Source of the DNA: Candidatus Bathyarchaeota archaeon | GTDB lineage: Archaea; Thermoproteota; Bathyarchaeia; Bathyarchaeales; Bathycorpusculaceae | Direction: 5' to 3' | NCBI GenBank assembly: GCA_030673805.1 | Contig: DAOVIH010000044.1 | Coordinates: 1 to 8,767 of the forward strand | DNA length: 8,767 nt | Shown here: positions 1 to 5,177 of the stretch, piece by piece | Layout: every line of letters starts with the position of its first letter | Position numbering within the stretch: the stretch's first letter is position 1 | The notes under the pieces: model-generated | Databases searched by the model: none | Told to the model about the DNA's origin: nothing | The model's input: only the letters and a program-made list of their open reading frames with translations | Made by a program: the position numbers and the translations under genes

Positions 1-104
1 ATATAGTGTTTAAATTTGATCGTAAATGGGTTTAAAGTTTACCATTTAAACAATGAGAATCGATGAATAGGAATTGAGTGCTTCCAATCGACTTCAGTTT
101 CCAC

Positions 105-629
105 TCACATACAATCATAGAGTTCTTTTGGGTACACAACTTTTCCACCGCTGCAATCCTCCAATCCTTTATTCACCAACGCCTTGGCAAAAAAGGCGTT
201 CTCAGGGACGGCAAAAGGAGCAGAAATCCCATATTCTTTAGCGATCTTAAACCCAAACCTAGGATAATACGTTGAGTGCCCAATAACTATCACAGAGCTG
301 TATCCAAGTCTTTTAGCGGCTTCCATTCCTTCTTCTACCAGTTTACTTCCAATTCCTCTACGTTGATAATCTGGGTGGACGGCTATTGGCGCCAAAGAAA
401 GAGAAGAGCAAAATGCTTTTTCAGTATTAATCGTAATTGGGTAGAACAATACATGACCAACGATCTTGCCCTTAACCAGAGCAACAAGGGATAGTTGAGA
501 AACAAAACAAGAGGTTTCTCTTAACTTCTCCACCAGTATGCCTTCATTAGTTTGTTTAAACGCCAAATTAATAACATTTGTAATCAGTTCGTAGTCTGCA
601 TCTGTTTCAGGTCGTATTATGATCTTCAT
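105..629 (-). CDS. GNAT-family N-acetyltransferase (YhbS/COG3153-like)
   Basis: A 174-aa single-domain GNAT protein, expected to move an acetyl group from acetyl-CoA to an amine; the acceptor cannot be told from sequence. The acetyl-CoA pyrophosphate-binding motif A is clear at residues 79-96 (LAPIAVHPDYQRRGIGSKL, with Q89-R-R-G92-x-G94). The HSTYYPRFGF stretch at 118-127 is characteristic of the YhbS/COG3153 branch. The N-terminus (MKIIIRPETDADYELI) is the usual GNAT beta1-alpha1 start, so the ATG at 629 is well supported and the length is normal. No Shine-Dalgarno precedes it and a TATA-like box lies about 28 bp upstream, suggesting a nearly leaderless transcript. It lies 110 bp downstream of the winged-helix gene on the same strand. 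Family call is firm; function is generic. Confidence 0.9.
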   Translation of the reverse strand: MKIIIRPETDADYELITNVINLAFKQTNEGILVEKLRETSCFVSQLSLVALVKGKIVGHVLFYPITINTEKAFCSSLSLAPIAVHPDYQRRGIGSKLVEEGMEAAKRLGYSSVIVIGHSTYYPRFGFKIAKEYGISAPFAVPENAFFAKALVNKGLEDCSGGKVVYPKELYDCM

Positions 630-652
630 AGGATTTTAAGGTATAAAAACTC

Positions 653-661
653 GTATAAAAT
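653..661 (-). promoter_or_regulatory. Candidate TATA box for the GNAT gene
   Basis: On the minus strand this reads ATTTTATAC. Its centre is about 28 bp upstream of the GNAT ATG at 629, which would place the transcript start at or within a few bases of the start codon. A second TATA-like string at 641-650 lies too close to the gene. The assignment rests only on motif and spacing in an AT-rich gap. Confidence 0.35.
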
Positions 662-739
662 ATCATCTACGACCAGCAATGCTAAGAAAATAAAGAGTGC
701 TGGCAAATCAGAGAGAAGTTTCTTAAAATATTAAAGGGG

Positions 740-1327
740 TCAACGACGCTTTACCAAAAGAGTCTCTCTTACTACTCCACAATTTGGACAACAATGCTCT
801 TCGCTTTCTTCGCAAAGAATCATTCTAACGAATCTCCTTTCTTTCCTTAGACAATCAAGACAGTAGGGTTCTTGATTGTGAAGCCTAAGAACCTCCAACG
901 GAGCTTTGGTCATCCCAAGGTCGTCCAAGAGCTCAACAAGGTCCAAATTAGGTTCAACAAGCAATTCCTCAAGCAATCTATTGAACCGGTTATTGGACTC
1001 TTCCCCAGGACTGATTACATGTTTTTTCTTGAAAATAACACTTCTCCAAGCTCTCTTCCAATCACTTTTGGTCATCATAAAATCAAGCCAAGGAAGATCC
1101 CAACCATATCTTGGAGGCTGTGTTCTCACCATTCTAAACATTTTGCGGTTGCTGAAGTTATAACTAACAATCATTCCTTGTTCTTTGAGAAAGTTAAGAG
1201 CTAAAGCAAGTGTATTTCTATCAAGGCGCGTTTTGCTAATCAATTGCTCAAAACTATTAGGGTTTTTTACCAAAACATAATAAATCTGTCTTATAGCTTC
1301 AGGAAATGGTTTTTCAAGTCTGGACAT
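740..1327 (-). CDS. Winged-helix DNA-binding protein with C-terminal zinc ribbon
   Basis: A 195-aa protein, probably a transcriptional regulator. Residues about 8-68 fit a winged helix-turn-helix: AIRQIYYVLVKNPNSFEQLISKT is followed by a recognition-helix-like RNTLALALNFLKEQG and a wing (MIVSYNFSNRKMFRMV). The middle (70-150) is basic and aromatic-rich, then acidic and helical. The C-terminus carries two CxxC knuckles, C156-x2-C159 and C180-x2-C183, with extra cysteines at 172 and 179, fitting a zinc ribbon. The ATG at 1327 gives the natural N-terminus. An 8-bp inverted repeat lies directly upstream, where an autoregulatory site could be. The gene is outside the integrated element, only about 60 bp from its left end, so it is probably host DNA. 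I do not recognise a named family, and the target is unknown. Confidence 0.82.
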   Translation of the reverse strand: MSRLEKPFPEAIRQIYYVLVKNPNSFEQLISKTRLDRNTLALALNFLKEQGMIVSYNFSNRKMFRMVRTQPPRYGWDLPWLDFMMTKSDWKRAWRSVIFKKKHVISPGEESNNRFNRLLEELLVEPNLDLVELLDDLGMTKAPLEVLRLHNQEPYCLDCLRKERRFVRMILCEESEEHCCPNCGVVRETLLVKRR

Positions 1328-1357
1328 AACAACTGAATCAAAATACTAAAGTTGTTA
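1327..1357. promoter_or_regulatory. Inverted repeat upstream of the winged-helix gene
   Basis: TAACAACT (1327-1334) and AGTTGTTA (1350-1357) are exact inverted 8-mers separated by 15 bp. They lie at the start codon and probable promoter of the divergently oriented winged-helix gene, overlapping a weak TATA-like stretch near 1353-1363. This is a reasonable place for an autorepressor site, but the arms are AT-rich and chance cannot be excluded. Confidence 0.3.
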
Positions 1358-1381
1358 ATAATCTTGGCTGTAAAATGGAGA

Positions 1382-2284
1382 ATGAAGTCGACCGATGGGG
1401 ACTTGAACCCCAGACCTCCTGAGTGCAAGCAATTTTCTGAGCAAATGTGGACTGATTTTAGAATTTGGCTACATAATACTCATGAAGCTGGTGGAGCCAA
1501 AGAACTTTTCACCTATGCTAAAAGGTATTGCATCGTTTTGCAGAAGCCTAGTGAGGCATCAAAGCTTCTGTTACTTAGTAAACATATGAGAAGAAACGTT
1601 ATGAGTTCGCTTAGTAATCTATCAAAGTTTCTTGGTGTGTATGATCAGTGGAAGCAGACCATCAAGAGGTTTGGTTTGAAATGGGAAAACACAAACAATC
1701 TAGAGACTTTTCTGAGCATTCTGAATACTGACCTTAATGAGGTTGAAGATTGGATTAAACAACTAATTCCAAAGATGCCAAGAAACTATGCTTCAGTGTT
1801 AGTCTTTGATGCTCTTACTGGTTTGAGACCAACAGAAGCAACACATTCTTGCAGTCTAATCACCAAACTATCTGAACAGAATAAGCTTGACAAGTATTTG
1901 GATACAAAGTTGATGATGCTACAGCATTTCAGATTTCCCAAGTTGTTTCTTAGAAAATCAAAGAATGCCTACATATCATTTGTAACCCCACAACTAATAG
2001 AGCTGATAACTAAAACAAAGCCTACAATGAAGTATAGTGCAGTAGACACCATGATAGGTAGACTGGGTTTTAAGATAAGAACTAGGCAATTAAGGAAACT
2101 TTATGCAACAACACTAAGGAAGTATTTGCCACAGGAAATGGTGGATTTGCTACAAGGAAGAATTAGCCAGTCCATCTTTATGAGATTCTACTACAGACCA
2201 CTACTAGAAGACACTAGAAACAAAGTAATCAAAGCCATTGAACCACTACAAAACCAACTGCTAGAACTGGTGAATAGAAACTAA
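1382..2284 (+). CDS. int: Tyrosine recombinase / SSV-like archaeal integrase
   Basis: An integrase that would insert and excise the 1390-3850 element at tRNA-Ala. The catalytic domain is complete. Numbering from the longest open frame (TTG at 1352), box I arginine is R159 in LTGLRPTEA and the beta-hairpin lysine is near K202/K204. The RxxR box II is R245-Q-L-R248, with R replacing the usual His as in archaeal integrases. The nucleophile is Y280 or Y281 in LLQGRISQSIFMRFYYRP. The N-terminal part (about 32-135) is helical and fits a core-binding domain. The start is uncertain. The frame is open from TTG 1352, but ATG 1382 lies in host DNA three codons before the att repeat, which encodes residues 13-26. 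ATG 1445, just after the repeat, exists in both integrated and circular forms and would give a 279-aa enzyme. No good Shine-Dalgarno marks any of them. Confidence 0.88.
   Translation: MKSTDGDLNPRPPECKQFSEQMWTDFRIWLHNTHEAGGAKELFTYAKRYCIVLQKPSEASKLLLLSKHMRRNVMSSLSNLSKFLGVYDQWKQTIKRFGLKWENTNNLETFLSILNTDLNEVEDWIKQLIPKMPRNYASVLVFDALTGLRPTEATHSCSLITKLSEQNKLDKYLDTKLMMLQHFRFPKLFLRKSKNAYISFVTPQLIELITKTKPTMKYSAVDTMIGRLGFKIRTRQLRKLYATTLRKYLPQEMVDLLQGRISQSIFMRFYYRPLLEDTRNKVIKAIEPLQNQLLELVNRN
1390..1429 (+). repeat. Distal att copy (duplicated tRNA-Ala 3' part)
   Basis: Exact 40-bp duplicate of 3811-3850, the tRNA-Ala sequence from the anticodon loop to nucleotide 72. Extending left gives 44 of 45 matches (1385-1429 against 3806-3850). 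The single difference, C at 1389 versus G at 3810, falls on the base matching tRNA C72. The copy lacks the tRNA 5' half, so it is an attachment-site remnant and not a tRNA gene. It is translated in frame in the integrase ORF as DGDLNPRPPECK, the type of tRNA-derived peptide seen in the SSV integrase family. Confidence 0.93.
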
Positions 2285-2692
2285 GTTCTAAATAGAATAA
2301 ATAGAAAAGAAAGATGGGAAAAAATCTATTTCAGCGTTGCAGGTAGATCCACATTTTCCATTGAAGAAGGAAGGAGTGCTTTTGGAAAGGATGGAATGAT
2401 TAAGGCAATTGTTTTTGGTCGAATTTCAGATTTTTCGAGGATAAATAACCTTCTTTTAATAGAACCTATTGCAATTCACCGTTCAGTCTCATAGATGTAG
2501 CGAATTGAATTTGGTGAAGGAAAAGAGGCAAAAAACATCAGAATAAAAAAGAAGAAACAGCTTCATAAAGTCTATAAAATGTTATCATCGCATTTCTGGC
2601 ATCCACTATTGTTATGATGTGGCCATATCACTTTCATATTTAAAAAAAGCTAATTTGCAGTTGAAAACATAAGACGTTAAAAGTGAGCTTTA
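2285..2692. other. 408-bp gap between integrase and HNH gene
   Basis: No convincing gene. The integrase frame stays open for 69 codons after its TAA (2285-2491, stop at 2492), with ATG 2396 giving at most a 32-aa peptide. The stretch is AT-rich. Near 2474-2518 are GCAATTCACC and GAATTTGGTGAA, which form only an imperfect inverted match. This is a plausible place for element cis-acting sites, but I see no defined origin, iterons or RNA gene. Confidence 0.4.
2637..2645 (+). promoter_or_regulatory. Candidate TATA box for the HNH gene
   Basis: TATTTAAAA within a longer A-rich run lies about 50 bp upstream of the GTG at 2693, implying a transcript start near 2667 and a leader of about 25 nt. A weak AGTGAG ribosome-binding-like string precedes the GTG. 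Motif-and-spacing evidence only. Confidence 0.35.
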
Positions 2693-3655
2693 GTGGTTGA
2701 CACGTGTCTTAGACCGGATTGGAGACTACACATTAGGAGTCTTGAGACTTTAACAACAGAGCTTCATGATGCATCCGTTTTTTCAGAAGGTGATCTAACT
2801 GATAGATTGGACAGAATTTTCGGCAAAAGCTATGAAAAAGCGGGTGTAGATGTAAGAATAATCGTTTTGATCGAATTCTGTTTCTTTAAGGCGGAAGGGC
2901 CGTATTCTCCTAAGTTCGAATACTTCTCAAAAGTGGTCTCGAGAATTTTGTCACTTTCGCCTGGTATGCTTAGGATGCTTAACAGAACCGCTGATGCAGC
3001 AATTGCAAACATGGTTTTAAATGCAAGAGGGAAACTGAAATTCAAAATTTCTGATTACTACGAACTTAAACGTGTTCTAGAAGTCTGGGCGAAAATGGGC
3101 TTATTGCCTAGATCAGTAGGTTCTGTGTTTCGGGCTGTCACGTACAAGTGGGACGTCAAAAAAAGATTAAAAGAGAAAGACGTAATTTTGCTAGCTCGTT
3201 TAAGACAAGTTTTTCCATTCTATGAACAGAGGTTTGTTCCAGAAGGAATGGATCTTAGTCGAGCAATTTTTAAGCATCAAAAACTCAGATTTGACGGCAT
3301 CATCAAAGACTATCAAAAGCAAAAGCTTTCACTTGGCGAAATGATTCAAAAAGAGAACTTGAGGACTATGCCAGCGGGCATAAACAGAAACAACTTTCTG
3401 TCATATCTAGTTAAAAAACGTCATAAGTACAAATGTCAGATTTGCTATCTGCAGAAGAGGCGTCAATCATCTCAACTCATAGAAGCTCATCACATAGTAG
3501 CCATTGAGCAAGGCGGAGCTGACCATTCAAGCAATATGATTGTTCTATGCAAAAAACACCATGATGCAGCTCATGCAAGATCGCTACAAATTGACCGCTT
3601 AAAGAAGCTAAGAATCACATACAAGGGAAAACAACACAACATAAACTACAATTAG
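2693..3655 (+). CDS. HNH endonuclease with uncharacterised N-terminal region
   Basis: A 320-aa protein whose last 80 residues form an HNH (beta-beta-alpha-metal) nuclease. C248-x2-C251 and C286 with H289 fit a structural zinc site. AHHIVAIEQGG (H266-H267), N281 in SSNMIVLC and H290 in KKHHDAAH are the expected HNH positions, so the site looks active for nicking or cutting DNA. Residues 1-240 are mostly helical and basic toward the end, with no transmembrane segment or signal peptide; I do not recognise this part. The start is GTG at 2693: an in-frame stop lies just upstream and the next in-frame ATG is near codon 92. It is the only cargo beside the integrase. It could serve element mobility, defence against other mobile DNA, or homing; the sequence does not decide. 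Confidence 0.85.
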   Translation: MVDTCLRPDWRLHIRSLETLTTELHDASVFSEGDLTDRLDRIFGKSYEKAGVDVRIIVLIEFCFFKAEGPYSPKFEYFSKVVSRILSLSPGMLRMLNRTADAAIANMVLNARGKLKFKISDYYELKRVLEVWAKMGLLPRSVGSVFRAVTYKWDVKKRLKEKDVILLARLRQVFPFYEQRFVPEGMDLSRAIFKHQKLRFDGIIKDYQKQKLSLGEMIQKENLRTMPAGINRNNFLSYLVKKRHKYKCQICYLQKRRQSSQLIEAHHIVAIEQGGADHSSNMIVLCKKHHDAAHARSLQIDRLKKLRITYKGKQHNINYN

Positions 3656-3786
3656 CAGAAAAGAATCCCACTTTTTGGGCTTCAAAAGCATCAAGCAAAT
3701 GTGGGCCCATCACTTTACACCTTAGACAAAACTCGGGCAGAATAATTATCCCAACCACAAAAATCCATTTTTCCAGCTTTATTTTC

Positions 3787-3807
3787 AAAAAACAACAGAG
3801 AAAAAAA
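3787..3807 (-). terminator. T-tract terminator of tRNA-Ala
   Basis: On the minus strand, immediately after the tRNA 3' end, there is a T7 run (3801-3807) and a second T6 run (3787-3792), the usual form of archaeal termination signals. Both lie on the element side of the att repeat, so the element brought the tRNA a terminator. The sequence beside the distal att copy has no comparable T-run. Confidence 0.55.
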
Positions 3808-3808
3808 G

Positions 3809-3882
3809 TGGACCGATGGGGACTTGAACCCCAGACCTCCTGAGTGCAAGTCAGGCATTCATACCAACTGAACTACCGGCCC
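3809..3882 (-). tRNA. tRNA-Ala (anticodon UGC)
   Basis: A complete 74-nt cloverleaf on the minus strand. The acceptor stem is GGGCCGG with TCGGTCC, including the G3:U70 wobble that marks alanine tRNAs, and the discriminator is A. The D stem is GTTC/GAAT. The anticodon stem CCTGA/TCAGG holds loop CTTGCAC, anticodon TGC, reading GCA and related Ala codons. The T stem is TGGGG/CCCCA with loop TTCAAGT. No intron and no encoded CCA. From the anticodon loop onward the gene is the att core of the adjacent element, so its current 3' part is probably element-supplied. Confidence 0.96.
3811..3850 (+). repeat. tRNA-proximal att copy
   Basis: Identical over 40 bp to 1390-1429. It covers the tRNA-Ala gene from the first base of the anticodon loop (3850) to nucleotide 72 of the coding strand (3811). 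Integration at an anticodon-loop core is one of the recognised sub-locations for tRNA-targeting tyrosine integrases. Confidence 0.93.
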
Positions 3883-3902
3883 ATTAAGCGTTTTTCAGAA
3901 GG

Positions 3903-3911
3903 CTTTAAGCG
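3903..3911 (-). promoter_or_regulatory. Candidate TATA box of tRNA-Ala
   Basis: On the minus strand CGCTTAAAG, centred about 25 bp before the mature tRNA 5' end at 3882, the spacing expected for an archaeal TATA box. A second TATA-like string, CTAAATAAA, lies at 3918-3926, a little too far. TTAAGCG occurs twice here (3884-3890 and 3905-3911), probably by chance. Confidence 0.4.
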
Positions 3912-4005
3912 CTACAGTTTATTTAGGTTTTGCCAGCAAAAAAAACATAGACTCAAAAAAACTAAAAGGGAAAATAAGGATTAAAAAAGGAATTAAGAGT
4001 TAAGC

Positions 4006-4146
4006 TTAGTACCTTCTATTTTGGCTTTTTTTCTTTGAAAAGCATTCTCGGCAGTACACTGGCCTACTTGGATCAGGCTTGAATGGAACTTCACATTCTT
4101 GGTTACATTCTGCGCAAACTGCCTTGTGCATCTCTCGTTCGTTCAT
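4006..4146 (-). CDS. Small CxxC zinc-ribbon protein, 46 aa
   Basis: A short gene with strong family character: MNEREMHKAVCAECNQECEV, then PFKPDPSRPVYCRECF and a basic tail ending RRY. The paired knuckles C11-x2-C14 and C32-x2-C35, with the conserved PFKP-x-RPVYC core between them, match the small zinc-ribbon proteins common in archaea (and in some CPR bacteria). Their role is not established; nucleic-acid binding is the usual assumption. The ATG at 4146 is the first possible start, since an in-frame TGA lies three codons upstream. An AGGAG at 4160-4164 is 13 nt away, rather far. ATG 4131 is an internal alternative. It has its own TATA box and leader hairpin, and a T6 run follows at 3983-3988 on its strand. 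Confidence 0.85.
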   Translation of the reverse strand: MNEREMHKAVCAECNQECEVPFKPDPSRPVYCRECFSKKKSQNRRY

Positions 4147-4174
4147 TGGACACTTTCAACTCCTTTTGCTTTAT

Positions 4175-4196
4175 GTACAAAAATCGCTTTTTGCAC
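4175..4196 (-). promoter_or_regulatory. Leader hairpin with GCGA tetraloop
   Basis: In the minus-strand RNA, GTGCAAAAA (4196-4188) pairs with TTTTTGTAC (4183-4175). This is a 9-bp stem with one G-U pair, closed by GCGA, a stable GNRA tetraloop. It lies between the zinc-ribbon TATA box and the ribosome-binding site, inside the predicted leader. No poly-U tail follows, so it is not a simple terminator. It may stabilise the RNA or serve as a protein-binding site. Confidence 0.45.
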
Positions 4197-4220
4197 GAAC
4201 CCCTAACCAATAGATGAGAA

Positions 4221-4231
4221 CATATAAAATT
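4221..4231 (-). promoter_or_regulatory. TATA box of the zinc-ribbon gene
   Basis: On the minus strand the sequence reads AATTTTATATG, close to the archaeal box A consensus. It predicts a transcript start near 4199 and a leader of about 50 nt before the ATG at 4146. This is the best-looking TATA box in the window. Confidence 0.55.
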
Positions 4232-4303
4232 TGTCATTGAGACCAACAGAGTTCTCCAACAACAAAAGGCCCATTTATGCATGTTCATAACTAGAGTAAG
4301 TTG

Positions 4304-4316
4304 AGTGTTGAACACT
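4304..4316. promoter_or_regulatory. 13-bp palindrome upstream of the zinc-ribbon gene
   Basis: AGTGTTGAACACT is a perfect inverted repeat (AGTGTT/AACACT) around a single G, about 80 bp upstream of the TATA box at 4221. It could bind a dimeric regulator. An imperfect tandem repeat (TTCAGAAC-based, 15-bp units, 12 of 15 matches) follows at 4321-4350. The remainder, 4351-4553, holds nothing I can identify. Confidence 0.25.
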
Positions 4317-4553
4317 TGATTTCAGAACCGAAGGATTCAGAACGGAAAGTGGCGGAAAAAATCTCGATGTGGGGAGATGCGGGTTTGTGTGTTTAGGAGG
4401 ATTTACAGGGTTAAGGGAAGAATATTTTGGTTTTGAAATCTCACTGGAAAACTATAATCAGTAAGATTAAAGGTTATCGTTTCAAGAACTGATTAATTTA
4501 TTTCAAACAAAATAGGAAAAGGTATGGTGAGTTGAGTGTGTTTCAACGCTTTC

Positions 4554-4853
4554 TTAGGTCTTTGTTAGTGTTATCTCCATAGTTGAAACCATTCGTGATC
4601 TCGTTTCGCCTTCTCTTGGTGGCATCTCCGCTGTTCCGATGGCTATTTTGGTTACTTTCAATTCTTTTATGAAGCGGTTTCTGGTTATTTCAGCACAGTC
4701 AACAGCTGTGGTTATTGCTTGACCTCGGGCTTTTAGTGTTATCTCAGTGTTTGTTCCGGAGAATGCGGTTATAATTGCTAGCACATAGCTCATTGGGGGT
4801 TTGTTTCCAACGAAGATCACATCTGACGGTTTACTTTTGGGTTTTTCTGCCAT
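4554..4853 (-). CDS. alba: Alba-family DNA/RNA-binding chromatin protein
   Basis: A 99-aa Alba protein, an abundant archaeal nucleoid protein that binds DNA (and RNA) as a dimer. Family landmarks are in order: VIFVGNKPPMSYVLAIITAF (12-31), the basic ITLKARGQAITTAVDCAEITRNRF (38-61) and the C-terminal strand pair ending STMEITLTKT. At the lysine pair known from Sulfolobus Alba (K16-K17), this protein has N17-K18, so the first lysine, an acetylation site there, is absent; R43 of KARG is kept. Length is typical. The ATG at 4853 has an AGGAGTG ribosome-binding site (4861-4867) 7 nt upstream, fixing the start. It diverges from the aconitase operon across a 324-bp region containing a striking palindromic site. 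Confidence 0.95.
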   Translation of the reverse strand: MAEKPKSKPSDVIFVGNKPPMSYVLAIITAFSGTNTEITLKARGQAITTAVDCAEITRNRFIKELKVTKIAIGTAEMPPREGETRSRMVSTMEITLTKT

Positions 4854-4894
4854 TAATTTTCACTCCTTTTTTTATTATTGATTGTGTCGCGTAT

Positions 4895-4931
4895 AACGTT
4901 CTGTAATGTGTCTGATCAGACACTGAACGTT
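4895..4931. promoter_or_regulatory. Nested palindromic operator-like site in the alba promoter
   Basis: A perfect 16-bp palindrome, GTGTCTGATCAGACAC (4908-4923), sits between inverted 7-mers AACGTTC (4895-4901) and GAACGTT (4925-4931). The arms are spaced asymmetrically, 6 bp on one side and 1 bp on the other. If the TATA box at 4954-4963 serves alba, the site covers about +1 to +37 of its transcript, a typical repressor position. It could also fold into a cruciform or leader RNA hairpin. The regulator is unknown. Confidence 0.55.
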
Positions 4932-4953
4932 GACCCTCTGTATGGATAAACTT

Positions 4954-4963
4954 GCTTATAAAT
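4954..4963 (-). promoter_or_regulatory. Candidate TATA box of alba
   Basis: AATTTATAAG on the minus strand is a good box A match and predicts a start near 4932 and a leader of about 80 nt. The near-symmetric box also reads CTTATAAATT on the plus strand, so it could instead serve a long aconitase leader, though 5093-5099 is better placed for that gene. Confidence 0.4.
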
Positions 4964-5092
4964 TAACGTGGAAAGGTGGTTTCTAAGAACTGCAAATAAC
5001 CGTAAGAATTCTGAGGTTGTATTTATTCCTAATAATAAATTAAAAGGGACTTTGGTTGAGATTGTATAGGGAGAACAGATTTAAAGGCGAAA

Positions 5093-5099
5093 CTTAAAT
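5093..5099 (+). promoter_or_regulatory. Candidate BRE/TATA of the aconitase operon
   Basis: CTTAAAT preceded by GGCGAAA (5087-5093), a plausible BRE followed by a TATA box. It predicts a transcript start near 5122 and a leader of about 55 nt before the ATG at 5178. TTTAAAG at 5080-5086 is an alternative box. Confidence 0.35.
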
Positions 5100-5130
5100 C
5101 TCGGATTTAGCACTTTCCTATGCTGAAACT

Positions 5131-5152
5131 AGCTAAGCTGGTTAGCTTTTTT
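5131..5152 (+). promoter_or_regulatory. Hairpin plus T6 in the aconitase leader
   Basis: AGCTAA (5131-5136) pairs with TTAGCT (5142-5147) across loop GCTGG and is followed at once by a T6 run (5147-5152). The shape is that of a weak intrinsic terminator or attenuator within the predicted leader. The stem is only 6 bp with four A-T pairs, so it may instead be a protein-binding inverted repeat, or nothing. Confidence 0.25.
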
Positions 5153-5177
5153 CTAGAAGTATGCATATTGAAAGATC

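Larger units (their letters stand above)
1390..3850. mobile_element. Mini integrative element in tRNA-Ala(UGC)
   Basis: Seen directly: a 40-bp perfect direct repeat at 1390-1429 and 3811-3850 (period 2421 bp), one copy within an intact tRNA gene, with an integrase gene beginning at the other. The intact tRNA reads toward the element and the distal copy is only its 3' part, the usual geometry for tRNA-targeted integration. Cargo is a single 320-aa HNH protein. No replication gene, capsid gene, partition gene or excisionase is recognisable, so it may be a satellite or cargo cassette depending on other elements, or a reduced remnant. Both genes are intact and on the same strand. T-runs at 3787-3807 supply the tRNA with a terminator from within the element. 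Confidence 0.85.

Noticed and set aside
1..104. Inverted repeat GTTTAAAT (8-15) / ATTTAAAC (44-51)
   Set aside because: The arms are purely AT-biased low-complexity sequence with a 28-bp spacer; a chance match is likely and no gene context is visible on the left.
78..734. Plus-strand open frames at 78-275, 276-494 and 552-734
   Set aside because: The first two lie antisense to the GNAT gene and the third overlaps its 5' end and upstream gap. None shows a domain, motif or ribosome-binding site.
872..1204. Plus-strand open frames of 110 and 85 aa
   Set aside because: They are antisense to the winged-helix/zinc-ribbon gene, which has clear CxxC motifs; their translations look random.
1390..1429. 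A second tRNA-Ala gene or pseudogene
   Set aside because: Only the part from the anticodon loop to the 3' end is present, with exact borders matching the other att copy. It is better explained as the integration duplicate.
4103..4315. 70-aa minus-strand open frame
   Set aside because: It overlaps the zinc-ribbon gene in another frame and runs through its promoter and leader. It has no motif, whereas the 46-aa frame carries paired CxxC knuckles.
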